Of a DNA stretch of 64,000 bases, positions 1 to 10,722 are shown one piece after another; positions within the stretch are counted from its first letter, which is position 1; every line of letters begins with the position of its first letter. Where the stretch lies: contig NZ_AP024109.1 of assembly GCF_016591715.1 (NCBI RefSeq), positions 310,001 to 374,000 of the forward strand, given 5' to 3'. The notes beneath the pieces were generated by a model, which did no database searches, was not told the DNA's origin, and worked only from the letters and a program-made list of their open reading frames with translations. The position numbers were made by a program, and so were the translations under genes. The DNA is from Mesorhizobium sp. J8 (GTDB lineage Bacteria; Pseudomonadota; Alphaproteobacteria; Rhizobiales; Rhizobiaceae).

Positions 1-42
1 GCCCCGCCCGTGCAAGGGCGCAAGCCAATGGCGGAGCCATGA
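1..42 (+). CDS. Possible 3' end of an upstream gene (partial)
   Basis: The window opens in a short open frame that ends with TGA at 40-42, two bases before the ureE start. Such tight spacing is typical of a coupled upstream gene in the urease operon, for example the end of a gene between ureC and ureE. A second frame ends at 45-47 and overlaps the ureE start as ATGACATGA, so the true frame cannot be decided. Only about 13 residues are visible and no family can be named. Confidence 0.25.
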   Translation, partial: APPVQGRKPMAEP

Positions 43-43
43 C

Positions 44-658
44 ATGAAGCTCAACATCACCACCGATTTCACCAAATTTCCCCGCGCCGTCTCGGTGCTT
101 GCCGCCGGCGATCCGGCTTCGAGCGCACCCTACGACAAGGCCGTGCTGCCGCATGACGAGCGGCATCTGCGCCGCCGCGCCATAGAGACGGCGGCCGGCG
201 ACAAGGTGCTGGTCGACCTGCCCGAGCCGGTGGCGCTCAATGATGGCGACCGGCTGGTGCTGGAAGACGGCCGCCAGATCGAGATCGTCGCGGCGCCCGA
301 GGAGGTCTACGACATCCGCGCCCGCGACGCCGTTCATCTCACCGAGCTTGCCTGGCACATCGGCAACCGTCACCTTGCCGCGGCGATCGAGGCGGACCGC
401 ATCCTCATCCTGCGCGATCATGTCATCAAGGCGATGCTTGAAGGCCTTGGCGCCACGGTGAACGAGGTTTCGCAGCCGTTCAGCCCGGTGCGCGGCGCCT
501 ATTCCGGGCATGGCTACGACCACGCCCATTCGCACCACCACCATGACCATGATCATCATGGCCATCGCCATGGCCATGACCACGACCACGAGGGCCACGA
601 TAGCCACGATCATGACCATCACCACCACGATCACGGCCACCATCACCACCATGACTGA
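44..658 (+). CDS. ureE: Urease accessory protein UreE, nickel metallochaperone with long His-rich tail
   Basis: UreE hands nickel to the urease apoprotein together with UreG, UreF and UreD in the cytoplasm. The N-terminal half fits the UreE peptide-binding and metal-binding domains, including the segment around [12 protein letters not shown] (about residues 99-110) and the ILRDHV region. The last 45 or so residues are almost only His, Asp and Gly, with about 27 histidines, which is a nickel storage or binding tail. The start at 44 has a GGAG sequence just upstream. The stop overlaps the ureF start by 8 bases, so translation is probably coupled. The tail is unusually rich, but histidine tails of this kind are known in UreE of other bacteria. 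Confidence 0.95.
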   Translation: MKLNITTDFTKFPRAVSVLAAGDPASSAPYDKAVLPHDERHLRRRAIETAAGDKVLVDLPEPVALNDGDRLVLEDGRQIEIVAAPEEVYDIRARDAVHLTELAWHIGNRHLAAAIEADRILILRDHVIKAMLEGLGATVNEVSQPFSPVRGAYSGHGYDHAHSHHHHDHDHHGHRHGHDHDHEGHDSHDHDHHHHDHGHHHHHD

Positions 659-1322
659 CCAGCCGTCGTCGATAGCGCTGCTGCGGCTGATGACCTGGCT
701 GTCGCCGGCCTTTCCGGTCGGCGGCTTCTCTTATAGCCACGGCCTCGAGCGCGCCGTGCAGGATGGACTGATCGCGGATCGCGAGGATCTCGCCGGCTGG
801 CTGGAGACGCTGGTCGAGATGGGGTCGGGGTGGAACGACGCCGTGCTCTTCGCCGAAAGCTGGCGCCGCGTTCGTAATGACGGCGACCTGGCGGAAGTCG
901 CAGCACTTGCCGAGGCGCTTGCCGGATCGCGGGAGCGTCATCTCGAAACCATGCTGCAGGGCACGGCTTTTCTCCAGGCTGCAACCGTCTGGCCGTCTCA
1001 GGCGCTGCAGCGACTGCCGGCCGATTGTCCCTATTGCGTTGCGGTCGGCGCCGTTGCGGGCAGCGGGGGTGTCGGCCTCGCGGAATCGCTTTGCGCCTTC
1101 CTGCAGGCTTTCTTCTCCAATCTCGTGCAGGCGGCGATCAGGCTTGGCGTCGTCGGTCAAAGCGATGCCGTCGTGCTGTTAGCCGGCTTTGAATCTCTGG
1201 CGCTGGCAACCGCATCACGCGCCGCCGCTTCCAGCCTGGACGATTTGGGCGGCGCGACCTTTGTCTCCGACATAGCGGCGATGAATCACGAAACCCAATA
1301 CTCGCGGCTGTTCCGCTCATGA
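651..1322 (+). CDS. ureF: Urease accessory protein UreF
   Basis: UreF is an all-helical protein that joins UreD and UreG in the complex that activates urease and acts on the GTPase step of UreG. The 223-residue product begins [13 protein letters not shown] and carries the family segment [18 protein letters not shown] near the N-terminus and an [16 protein letters not shown] C-terminus. The frame is open further upstream, to 510, but that part overlaps the His tail of ureE in another frame. The start at 651 gives the usual UreF N-terminus and an 8-base overlap with ureE. The stop overlaps the next start as ATGA. Confidence 0.93.
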   Translation: MTDQPSSIALLRLMTWLSPAFPVGGFSYSHGLERAVQDGLIADREDLAGWLETLVEMGSGWNDAVLFAESWRRVRNDGDLAEVAALAEALAGSRERHLETMLQGTAFLQAATVWPSQALQRLPADCPYCVAVGAVAGSGGVGLAESLCAFLQAFFSNLVQAAIRLGVVGQSDAVVLLAGFESLALATASRAAASSLDDLGGATFVSDIAAMNHETQYSRLFRS

Positions 1323-1759
1323 TCGTGCTTGCCGTCGCTCTCTCCTTCATCCTGCTCTTGATCACCACCCTGCATGTCTATTGGGGCATAGGCGGCATCT
1401 GGCCGGGCACGGATCAGGCATCCTGCGCCCGCGCCGTCGTCGGCTTCCGCGGTGTCGACGAGATGCCTTCGACCTTCGCGAGTTTTGCCGTCGCCGCGTG
1501 CCTCGCGCTCGCGACGCTCTGGCCGCTGGCGCTGGCCGGCGTCTTCGCGACACCCTTTCCACGGGAGGGCCTGGCCGCCACGGCGTTGATGATCGGCCTC
1601 TTCTTCCTTGGCCGCGGCATCGCGGGCTTCACGCCCTGGTGGCGAAGGCTCGCGCCCGAGCAGCCTTTCGCGCGGCTCGACCAAAGCCTCTATTCGCCGT
1701 TCTGCCTGTTGATCGGGCTGGGCTTTGTCATTCTCTCTATCTCGGAGTTTCCGGCATGA
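1319..1759 (+). CDS. DUF3995 integral membrane protein inside the urease operon
   Basis: This 146-residue protein has four predicted membrane segments at about residues 1-25, 55-80, 88-108 and 118-142. The early motif [12 protein letters not shown] is typical of the DUF3995 family. No function is established for the family as far as I know. The gene overlaps ureF upstream and ureG downstream, both as ATGA, so all three are probably made from one message by translational coupling. The placement suggests a role linked to urease maturation or nickel/urea handling in the membrane, but that is inference from position only. Confidence 0.85.
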   Translation: MIVLAVALSFILLLITTLHVYWGIGGIWPGTDQASCARAVVGFRGVDEMPSTFASFAVAACLALATLWPLALAGVFATPFPREGLAATALMIGLFFLGRGIAGFTPWWRRLAPEQPFARLDQSLYSPFCLLIGLGFVILSISEFPA

Positions 1760-2388
1760 CGTCGAAAAATGGTCCTCTTCGCATCGGCATCGGCGGCCCT
1801 GTCGGCTCCGGCAAGACCACGCTCACCGAAAAGCTTTGCAAGGCGCTGCGCGACGATTTCTCCATCGCCGTCGTCACCAACGACATCTACACGAAGGAAG
1901 ATGCGATGATGCTCGCGCGGCTGCAGGCGTTGCCTGAAGAGCGCATCGTCGGGGTCGAGACCGGTGGCTGTCCGCACACCGCCATCCGGGAGGACGCCTC
2001 GATCAATCTGCGGGCGATAGCTGAGCTGAACAAAAAGTTTCCGGATCTCGACATCATCTTCATCGAATCCGGTGGCGACAATCTCGCCGCCACCTTCTCG
2101 CCGGACCTTGCCGACCTGACGCTCTATGTCATCTCGGTCTGCCAGGGCGAGGAGATTCCGAGGAAGGGCGGCCCGGCCATCACCCGCTCCGATTTCCTGA
2201 TCATCAACAAGAGCGATCTGGCGCCCTATGTGAACGTCAACCTCGACGTCATGGAGTCGGATGCCGGCCGCATGCGCGGCAAAAGGCCGTTCGGTTTCAC
2301 CGACTTGTCGCGCGGCAAGGGCTTGCAGGAGGTGATCGACTTCATCGTCGAGCAGGGCGGGCTGCAGTCGGCGCGCCCGGCGGCTTGA
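1756..2388 (+). CDS. ureG: Urease accessory GTPase UreG
   Basis: UreG is the SIMIBI-class GTPase that powers nickel insertion into urease. The 210-residue product has the P-loop GPVGSGKT at 14-21, the metal-binding Cys-Pro-His motif at 72-74 within VETGGCPH, and the guanine-specificity motif NKSD near residue 150. The start at 1756 overlaps the DUF3995 stop as ATGA and gives the standard UreG N-terminus. A longer upstream reading in this frame runs through the DUF3995 gene in another phase and is not credible. This appears to be the last gene of the urease operon. Confidence 0.97.
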   Translation: MTSKNGPLRIGIGGPVGSGKTTLTEKLCKALRDDFSIAVVTNDIYTKEDAMMLARLQALPEERIVGVETGGCPHTAIREDASINLRAIAELNKKFPDLDIIFIESGGDNLAATFSPDLADLTLYVISVCQGEEIPRKGGPAITRSDFLIINKSDLAPYVNVNLDVMESDAGRMRGKRPFGFTDLSRGKGLQEVIDFIVEQGGLQSARPAA

Positions 2389-2471
2389 TCCACTGAGCCA
2401 CCGATTATCGGTTGCTGGCAGCGGCGTCGCACGGCATTGTCGGAAAAACAAACCCAAGCGGAGGATTTTCA

Positions 2472-3239
2472 ATGAGCCTTGCCCGCCTGCACAAGGAGCC
2501 GCTGAGCAACCTGCCCTATTACGAGGAGCGGGTCGACCTTGCCGCCGCCTTCCGCTGGACTGCCCGGCTCAACATGCACGAGGCGGTGGCCAACCACTTC
2601 TCGCTGTCCGTCAATGAGGACGGCACGAAGTTCCTGATGAACCCGAACCAGGTGCATTTCTCGCGCATCAAGGCGAGCGACCTGCTCCTGATCGACGCCA
2701 ACGATCCCGACACGCTGTCCGGCCCCAACGCGCCCGACCCGACCGCCTGGGGCCTGCATGGCGCCATCCATCGCAACGTCCCGCATGCGCGCTGCGCCAT
2801 GCATGTCCATTCGATCCACGCCACGGTGCTTGCCTCGCTGGCCGATTCGACGCTGCCGCCGGTCGACCAGAACTCGGCCATGTTCTTCAACCGCCATGTC
2901 GTCGACGCCAATTATGGCGGGCTGGCTTTCGAGGAAGAGGGCGAACGCTGCTCACAGCTTCTCACCGACCCCAAGGTCAAGGTGATGGTCATGGGCAATC
3001 ACGGCGTGATGGTCATCGGCGACACCGTCGCCGACACCTTCAACCGCATGTTCTATTTCGAGCGCGCCGCCGAGACCTACATCAAGGCGCTGTGGACCGG
3101 CCGTCCGCTGCGTACGCTCTCCGATGAGATCGCCGAGAAGACCGCGCGCGAGATGGACGATTATCCGGGCCAGGCCGAGCGCCATCTGGCCGAGCTGAAA
3201 GCGATCCTCGACGAGGAAGAGCCGGTCTACCGGAATTGA
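2472..3239 (+). CDS. Class II aldolase/adducin family protein
   Basis: This 255-residue protein belongs to the zinc-dependent class II aldolase/adducin family, which includes fuculose-1-phosphate and ribulose-phosphate aldolases and epimerases. Metal-binding histidines are visible in MHVHSIHATV and a further conserved one in GNHGVMVIGDT. The start at 2472 has the good ribosome site GGAGGATT and was preferred over an in-frame ATG at 2412 with no such site. The gene stands alone, about 80 bases after ureG, and its substrate cannot be read from context. Some relatives are catalytically different or adducin-like, so the reaction is left open. Confidence 0.85.
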   Translation: MSLARLHKEPLSNLPYYEERVDLAAAFRWTARLNMHEAVANHFSLSVNEDGTKFLMNPNQVHFSRIKASDLLLIDANDPDTLSGPNAPDPTAWGLHGAIHRNVPHARCAMHVHSIHATVLASLADSTLPPVDQNSAMFFNRHVVDANYGGLAFEEEGERCSQLLTDPKVKVMVMGNHGVMVIGDTVADTFNRMFYFERAAETYIKALWTGRPLRTLSDEIAEKTAREMDDYPGQAERHLAELKAILDEEEPVYRN

Positions 3240-3244
3240 AGCTC

Positions 3245-3305
3245 CTTTCCTTCCCCCGTTCACGGGGAGAAGGTGCCGGCAGGCGGATGAGGGGCAGCGC
3301 CGACG
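3245..3305. repeat. Palindromic repeat, family B copy
   Basis: Between two convergent genes lies a hairpin of CCTTCCCCCG and CGGGGAGAAGG, followed by a tail reading GGCGGATGAGGGGCAGCG. Related sequence recurs at 11505-11610, 37288-37440 and 57497-57670. It looks like a dispersed intergenic palindrome (REP/BIME-like) and may also end transcription from both sides. Confidence 0.7.
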
Positions 3306-3312
3306 TTCGGGG

Positions 3313-3945
3313 TTAAAGCCCCAGTTGTGCCCGCAGCTCCTCGGCGCTGCTGATCACGATCGCGCCGGCCGGACCTTCCATCGGCGCTTCCGGCCAGAAG
3401 ATCGTCTTCATGCCGGCCGCCAGTCCGGCCATGGCGCCGGTCAGGCTGTCGTCGACCGCGAACGCGTCCGCCGGCTCGACCCCGGCCAGATAGGCGGCGC
3501 GCAAAAAGGGCTCGGGCAGCGGCTTGCCGTCGATCACATCGTTGCGGCTGACCGTCAGCATGCCGGGATAGGTGAGGCCGACGGCGCGCAGATTGGCGTC
3601 GACGATCAGACGGTCGGAGTTGGACACCACCGCCTGCGCGACGCCGAGCGCGCGCAATTCGTTGAACACTTCGATCGCGCCGGGGCGCGGCTTCAGCGTT
3701 TCGGCCAGCGGCAAATAGTGATCGTATTTGCGCACGATCCAGTCATCGAAGGGCAGGGCGAGGCCGAATTCGTCGCGCAGCATCTCGTAGACCGGCCATG
3801 CCGCGATGCCCAGCACGCGCTCATGCAGGTCGTGCGGCGGGGCGATGCCGACGCTGCGCAGCGCCGCCGCCAGCGCCGCCGCGTGCAACGGCTCGCTGTC
3901 GACCAGTGTTCCGTCCATATCCCAGAAAACGGCTTTCGGCGTCAT
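3313..3945 (-). CDS. HAD-superfamily phosphatase, beta-phosphoglucomutase-like
   Basis: This 210-residue HAD hydrolase begins MTPKAVFWDMDGTLVDSE, which holds the nucleophile and general-acid aspartates of motif I (DMDGT). Motif II is seen as VSNSDR and the acidic metal site as VDDSLTGAMAG. The helical cap between residues 15 and 80 is that of subfamily IA. Such enzymes dephosphorylate small sugar phosphates or glycolate phosphate. It converges with the aldolase gene and is divergent from the regulator at 4155. The substrate is unknown. Confidence 0.88.
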   Translation of the reverse strand: MTPKAVFWDMDGTLVDSEPLHAAALAAALRSVGIAPPHDLHERVLGIAAWPVYEMLRDEFGLALPFDDWIVRKYDHYLPLAETLKPRPGAIEVFNELRALGVAQAVVSNSDRLIVDANLRAVGLTYPGMLTVSRNDVIDGKPLPEPFLRAAYLAGVEPADAFAVDDSLTGAMAGLAAGMKTIFWPEAPMEGPAGAIVISSAEELRAQLGL

Positions 3946-4059
3946 GCGCGGCTCCTTTCGCCGATCCCCTTAATCGGTTTCCGGGTGGAGATAAACCATC
4001 CCGCCGGCAAATGCTTGGGCGGACGGCTGACTGGTCCGTCGAGAGCCTTCAACACGTGC

Positions 4060-4071
4060 AAGCAATTGCTC
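4060..4071. promoter_or_regulatory. Candidate operator of the SorC-type regulator (own promoter)
   Basis: AAGCAATTGCTC, with a perfect 10-bp palindrome AGCAATTGCT at 4061-4070, lies 84 bases before the GTG start of the regulator. A second half-like element ACAATTGC follows at 4081-4088. A close relative, GAGTAATTGCTC, sits at 6444-6455 in the promoter of the polyol transport operon. Shared position and sequence suggest the binding site of this regulator; it is not proven. Confidence 0.5.
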
Positions 4072-4154
4072 TTTCGATAGACAATTGCGCGTCGCGATAT
4101 TCGCTGTAAGCTATGGCGCCCGTTTCAGCATTCTCGCGGGCGGGGAGGCAGGAC

Positions 4155-5111
4155 GTGTATTCGCGACAGGAAACCGGCAGCACCAGGTTGGACGACGCCG
4201 CGCGCGCCGGCTGGCTCTATTACGTCGCCGGCAACACGCAGGACCAGATCGCCGCCAAGCTCGGCATCTCCAGGCAGACGGCGCAGCGGCTGGTGTCGCT
4301 TGCCATGTCGGAAGGGCTGATCAAGGTGCGGGTCGACCATCCGATCGCCAATTGCCTCGACCTCGCCGCGCGGCTGAAGTCGCGCTTCGCGCTCGACCTT
4401 GTGGAAGTTGTGCCGAGCGACCCGACCTCGAACTCGACGACGATCGGCATCGCCGAGGCGGCCGCCGCCGAGATCGAACGCCGGCTGCGTTCCGAAGCCC
4501 CCATCGTCATGGCGATCGGCACCGGGCGCACGCTGAAGGCCGCCATCGAGCAGCTGCCGCCGATGGACTGCCCGCAGCACAAGGTCGTGTCCTTGACCGG
4601 CAACATCTCGCCCGACGGCTCGGCCGCCTTCTACAACGTCATCTTCACCATGGCCGACCGCGTCAAGGCGCGGTCTTTCCCGATGCCGCTGCCCGTCATC
4701 GCCTCCTCGCCGGAAGAGCGCGAGATGCTGCTCAACCAGCCGATGATCCAGCCGACGCTGGCGCTGGCCGCGGAAGCCGACGTCACCTTCGTCGGCATCG
4801 GCGATCTCGGGCCCAAGGCGCCGCTCTACGAAGACGGCTTCATTTCAGAAGGCGAGCTGAAGGCGCTGCAGAAGGCCGGCGGCATCGCCGAGATCGTCGG
4901 CTGGGTCTTCGACCGCGAGGGCCGCATGATCGAAGGTATCACCAACGACCGCGTTTCTTCCGCCGCGCTGCCGTCGCGGGAGAAGTCGCTGGTCATCGCC
5001 TTGGCCATGGGCGAGCGCAAGCTGCCGGGCATCCTGGCGGCCGTCAACCGCCGGCTGGTCAATGGCCTCATCACCGACGAGCGGACTGCCGAAGCCCTGC
5101 TTGCCGGCTGA
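4155..5111 (+). CDS. SorC/DeoR-type sugar-binding transcriptional regulator
   Basis: The 318-residue product has an N-terminal helix-turn-helix at about residues 25-50 (TQDQIAAKLGISRQTAQRL) and a C-terminal sugar-phosphate-sensing domain of the SorC family, with the segments VMAIGTGRTLKAAI and FVGIGDLG. The GTG start at 4155 follows a strong GGGGAGG site; an ATG at 4113 would add 14 residues with no clear site. In rhizobia a regulator of this type stands before the smo polyol operon. Here that operon begins 1.4 kb downstream, and a common palindrome is found before both genes. It probably controls sorbitol/mannitol uptake and oxidation. Confidence 0.88.
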   Translation: MYSRQETGSTRLDDAARAGWLYYVAGNTQDQIAAKLGISRQTAQRLVSLAMSEGLIKVRVDHPIANCLDLAARLKSRFALDLVEVVPSDPTSNSTTIGIAEAAAAEIERRLRSEAPIVMAIGTGRTLKAAIEQLPPMDCPQHKVVSLTGNISPDGSAAFYNVIFTMADRVKARSFPMPLPVIASSPEEREMLLNQPMIQPTLALAAEADVTFVGIGDLGPKAPLYEDGFISEGELKALQKAGGIAEIVGWVFDREGRMIEGITNDRVSSAALPSREKSLVIALAMGERKLPGILAAVNRRLVNGLITDERTAEALLAG

Positions 5112-5131
5112 TTGCCCATAAAACAGCCGGC

Positions 5132-5317
5132 TTATTGCGAGGGGCTGCGCGGGTCGTTGCCGTCGAGAAACCCCATGTCGCGCTGCAGATGCTCGGATAG
5201 TTCCCGGACATCGATATAGCCGCGCCTGCGACCCGAAAACCATGCAAATCCGCGCATGAGCGCGTAAAACCAGCCGTGCGCCGGGGTGGAAACGAGTTTT
5301 TCCTGAACCGTGACCAT
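5132..5317 (-). CDS. Small DUF1127-like protein
   Basis: The 61-residue product ends in VRELSEHLQRDMGFLDG, which matches the pattern of DUF1127 proteins: a short arginine-rich segment followed by a helix ending in RD-[IM]-G. Short DUF1127 proteins in alphaproteobacteria have been linked to RNA turnover and phosphate or carbon metabolism. The gene is read away from the LysR gene at 5418 and its end converges with the regulator at 4155. Assignment rests on a short motif. Confidence 0.6.
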   Translation of the reverse strand: MVTVQEKLVSTPAHGWFYALMRGFAWFSGRRRGYIDVRELSEHLQRDMGFLDGNDPRSPSQ

Positions 5318-5417
5318 GATCGTCAGCCTTGAACTGGATTGATCGTTGATCCCAAATATCTGTCTGGCCGGTTCGTGCTTCCAATTAAACCTCGATCATG
5401 ACCCATAAGGAGGCCTT

Positions 5418-6326
5418 ATGCCCGATCTCAGCCCTCCGCAGCTTGCGCCGCTGCCGCCGCTGCAGGCGATCCGGGTGTTCGAAGCGGTGGCAAGGCACCT
5501 GTCCTTCACCAAGGCGGCGCAGGAACTGGGCATGACCCAGGCGGCCGCGAGCTACCAGATCAAGGTGCTGGAGGAGCGCATCGGCGCGCCGCTGTTCCTG
5601 CGCAGGCCTAAGCAGATCGAGCTGACCGAGCCCGGCCGGCGCCTGGCGCCTGCCGTCAGCGAAGCTTTTTCCATCCTGGGCCAGGCCTATGCCGCGGCGC
5701 GCGGCGGCGCCGACGGACTGCTCTGCGTCACCACCGTGCTGACCTTCGCCTCCAACTGGCTGGCGCAGCATCTGGGCTCGTTCCAACTCGCCCATCCGGC
5801 CCTTGCCGTGCGGCTCGACACGTCGAGCCGCCTCACCGATTTCGCGCGCGAGGATGTCGATCTCGCCATCCGCTCCGGCGGCGGCAAGTGGCCGGGCCTG
5901 GAAGCGCACAAGCTGCTCGACGCCGACTTCACGCCGATGCTGAGCCCCAAGCTCGCCGCGAGCATCGGCGGCGTCACGGAGCCGGCCGACCTCTTGCGCC
6001 TGCCGATCCTCGATCCGGGCGACATCTGGTGGTCGCAATGGTTCGAAGCCGCCGGCGTGACCGGGCACGATCTCGCCAAGCGGCCGGGCTCCAGCATGGG
6101 CGCGCAGGCCTATGAGGCGAACGCGGCGATGGCCGGCCATGGCGTGGCGATCCTGACCAGGGCGCTGTTCAAGAACGAGCTCGCCGACGGCCGCCTGATC
6201 CAGCCTTTCGATCTGGTCGGTGATGACGGCCATGCTTATTGGCTGGTCTATCCGACCGCCCGCCGCAACGTGCCGAAGATCCGCGCCTTCCGCGACTGGA
6301 TCCTGGCCGAGATCGCCTGCCCGTAA
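5418..6326 (+). CDS. LysR-family transcriptional regulator, GcvA-like
   Basis: The 302-residue protein has the N-terminal winged helix-turn-helix (about residues 12-70, with HLSFTKAAQELGMTQAAASYQI) typical of the GcvA branch of LysR regulators, and a periplasmic-binding-like effector domain from about residue 95. A strong AAGGAGG site precedes the ATG at 5418. The gene is divergent from the DUF1127 gene and is followed by a strong hairpin, so it is probably a single transcription unit. No target is evident next to it. Confidence 0.9.
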   Translation: MPDLSPPQLAPLPPLQAIRVFEAVARHLSFTKAAQELGMTQAAASYQIKVLEERIGAPLFLRRPKQIELTEPGRRLAPAVSEAFSILGQAYAAARGGADGLLCVTTVLTFASNWLAQHLGSFQLAHPALAVRLDTSSRLTDFAREDVDLAIRSGGGKWPGLEAHKLLDADFTPMLSPKLAASIGGVTEPADLLRLPILDPGDIWWSQWFEAAGVTGHDLAKRPGSSMGAQAYEANAAMAGHGVAILTRALFKNELADGRLIQPFDLVGDDGHAYWLVYPTARRNVPKIRAFRDWILAEIACP

Positions 6327-6354
6327 GAAGACCTCCCCAGCTTCCCGCTCCCTT

Positions 6355-6378
6355 CCGCCCGGCGACGTCGCCGGGCGG
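6355..6378 (+). terminator. Hairpin terminator after the LysR gene
   Basis: A perfect 24-base palindrome (arms CCGCCCGGCGAC and GTCGCCGGGCGG) starts 28 bases after the LysR stop and is followed by TTTACG. The stem is very GC-rich and the T run short, so termination is likely but efficiency is uncertain. Confidence 0.7.
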
Positions 6379-6422
6379 TTTACGTGACGTCATTTCTGTT
6401 GCGCCGCAGCATAGATTCCGGC

Positions 6423-6455
6423 TTGACATAAATCACGGTAAGTGAGTAATTGCTC
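6423..6455 (+). promoter_or_regulatory. Promoter and operator of the polyol transport operon
   Basis: TTGACA at 6423-6428 is followed after 18 bases by TAATTG at 6447-6452, a plausible sigma-70 type promoter. The near-palindrome GAGTAATTGCTC at 6444-6455 covers the -10 element, and it resembles AAGCAATTGCTC before the SorC-type regulator gene. A repressor bound here would block the polymerase. Promoter calls in alphaproteobacteria from consensus alone are moderate at best. Confidence 0.5.
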
Positions 6456-6498
6456 AAAGCCAAGGCAAATGCTCATCTTGGTTTAAGGGAGGAATTTG

Positions 6499-7809
<1,311 letters not shown>

Positions 7810-7856
7810 GGCTCCTCCCGGTGCCGAACGCCGGCCGCCTATCATGACCGGCAAGG

Positions 7857-7884
7857 GGCCGCCCGAAACCCAGTTCGGGCGGCC
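7857..7884 (+). promoter_or_regulatory. Intercistronic stem-loop after smoE
   Basis: GGCCGCCCGAA and TTCGGGCGGCC form an 11-bp stem with a six-base loop, between the binding-protein gene and the first permease gene. Stem-loops at this place commonly protect the upstream mRNA or stop part of the transcripts, so that binding protein exceeds permease. No long T run follows, which favours partial rather than full termination. Confidence 0.7.
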
Positions 7885-7952
7885 ACCCTTCAAAATCGGG
7901 AAAATTCTGGCACAACACTGAAAATCCGGCTGACTTTGGGAGGGTGACCGTC

Positions 7953-8825
7953 ATGGCTACTCAGCAAACCCGTTCGCTTGCCCGTTTCATGATGGCGCCA
8001 TCGGTGATCCTGCTGTTCGTCTGGATGATCGTGCCGCTGCTGTTCACGCTCTGGTTCTCGTTCCAGCAATACAATCCGCTGAACCCGATGCGTGACGGCT
8101 TCGTCGGCTTCTCCAACTACGCGCTGTTCTATTCCAACCCGGCCTTCCTCTCCTCGATTCTCAACACGCTGATCATCGTCGTCAGCGTGCTGGTCATCAC
8201 GGTGGTCGGCGGCATCCTTCTGGCGATGCTGCTCGACCAGCCGATCTGGGGCCAGGGCATCGTGCGCATCCTGGTCATCTCGCCGTTCTTCGTCATGCCG
8301 CCGGTCGCGGCCCTTGTCTGGAAGAACATGATCATGCACCCGCAATACGGCGTCTTCGCCGACATAGCGCGCTTCTTCGGTGCCCAGCCGATCGACTGGT
8401 TCGGCCAGCACCCGCTGACCGCCATCATCCTGATCGTCGCCTGGCAGTGGCTGCCCTTCGCCACGCTGATCCTGCTCACCTCGCTGCAGTCGCTCGACGG
8501 CGAGCAGAAGGAGGCGGCCGAGATGGACGGCGCCGGCTTCCTCAGCCGCTTCTGGTATCTGACGCTGCCGCATATGTCGCGCGCCATCACCGTCGTCATC
8601 CTGATCCAGACGATCTTCCTGCTCTCGATCTATGCCGAGATACTGGTCACCACCAATGGCGGCCCGGGCTACGCCTCCACCAACCTGCCCTTCCTCGTCT
8701 ACCAGAAGGCGCTGCTGGAGTTCAAAATCGGCCAGGCATCCGCCGGTGGCGTCATCGCCGTCATTCTCGCCAACATCGTTGCCTTCTTCGCCATGCGCGC
8801 CGTCGGCAAGAACCTGGACAAATAA
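7953..8825 (+). CDS. smoF: Polyol ABC transporter permease (first)
   Basis: The 290-residue membrane protein has about six transmembrane segments and the permease loop motif EAAEMDGAGFLSRFWYLTLP near residue 190, which docks the ATPase. The N-terminal segment MMAPSVILLFVWMIVPLLF is the first membrane helix. The ATG at 7953 is nine bases from a GGGAGG site; a GTG at 7944 would overlap that site. The downstream gene begins 11 bases after the stop. Confidence 0.88.
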   Translation: MATQQTRSLARFMMAPSVILLFVWMIVPLLFTLWFSFQQYNPLNPMRDGFVGFSNYALFYSNPAFLSSILNTLIIVVSVLVITVVGGILLAMLLDQPIWGQGIVRILVISPFFVMPPVAALVWKNMIMHPQYGVFADIARFFGAQPIDWFGQHPLTAIILIVAWQWLPFATLILLTSLQSLDGEQKEAAEMDGAGFLSRFWYLTLPHMSRAITVVILIQTIFLLSIYAEILVTTNGGPGYASTNLPFLVYQKALLEFKIGQASAGGVIAVILANIVAFFAMRAVGKNLDK

Positions 8826-8836
8826 GGGAGGACAAG

Positions 8837-9661
8837 ATGGCCCGCGCAGTCACCACCCAGCACAAGACCATCGCCACGGCCGCGGCCTGGGTCGTCGCCC
8901 TGCTGATCTTCTTTCCGATCCTCTACACGATCATCACCTCGTTCAAATCGGAGCAGGAGGCGATCCAGGGCTTCAACCTGATCCCGTCCGGGACCTTCGA
9001 GAGCTATTCGGAGGTCCAGCAGCAGAGCGGCTACTTCAAGTTCTTCTTCAATTCGGTGCTGCTGTCGGTCGGCTCGACGATCCTCGCACTTATCATCGCT
9101 ATCCCGGCGGCCTGGTCGATGGCGTTCTCGCCGACCAAGCGCACCAAGGACATCCTGATGTGGATGCTGTCCACCAAGATGATGCCGGCGGTCGCGGTGC
9201 TGTTCCCGATCTACCTGATCTTCCGCGACTCCGGGCTGCTCGACAGCCGTATCGGCCTTACCGTGATGCTGATGCTGATCAACCTGCCGATCGTGGTCTG
9301 GATGCTCTACACCTATTTCCGTGAGATCCCGGGCGAGATCCTGGAGGCGGCCCGCATGGACGGCGCCTCGCTGTGGAACGAGATCATCTATGTGCTGACG
9401 CCGATGGCCGTTCCCGGCATCGCTTCGACCATGCTGCTCAATATCATCCTGGCCTGGAACGAGGCGTTCTGGACCATCCGGCTCACCACCACCAACGCCG
9501 CGCCGCTGACGGCCTTCATCAGCTCCTTCTCCAGTCCGCAAGGCCTGTTCTGGGCAAAGCTCTCGGCGGCCTCGACATTGGCGATCGCGCCGATCCTGAT
9601 CATGGGCTGGTTCAGCCAGAAGCAGCTGGTGCGCGGCCTGACCTTTGGCGCCGTGAAGTAG
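8837..9661 (+). CDS. smoG: Polyol ABC transporter permease (second)
   Basis: This 274-residue inner-membrane permease belongs to the carbohydrate ABC transporter family 2 and pairs with the preceding permease. The ATPase-docking loop is seen as [20 protein letters not shown] near residue 175. The ATG at 8837 follows GGGAGGACAAG. The protein ends in the common family tail [11 protein letters not shown]. Confidence 0.88.
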   Translation: MARAVTTQHKTIATAAAWVVALLIFFPILYTIITSFKSEQEAIQGFNLIPSGTFESYSEVQQQSGYFKFFFNSVLLSVGSTILALIIAIPAAWSMAFSPTKRTKDILMWMLSTKMMPAVAVLFPIYLIFRDSGLLDSRIGLTVMLMLINLPIVVWMLYTYFREIPGEILEAARMDGASLWNEIIYVLTPMAVPGIASTMLLNIILAWNEAFWTIRLTTTNAAPLTAFISSFSSPQGLFWAKLSAASTLAIAPILIMGWFSQKQLVRGLTFGAVK

Positions 9662-9707
9662 GAACGCCCAAGCGGCGGACGACGATAGATATCCCCGGGA
9701 GGAAACC

Positions 9708-10712
<1,005 letters not shown>

Positions 10713-10722
10713 GGATGGAAAA

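Noticed and set aside
510..650. N-terminal extension of UreF made of Thr/Met/Ile repeats
   Set aside because: This is the His-tail coding region of ureE read in another frame; the UreF start at 651 fits the family.
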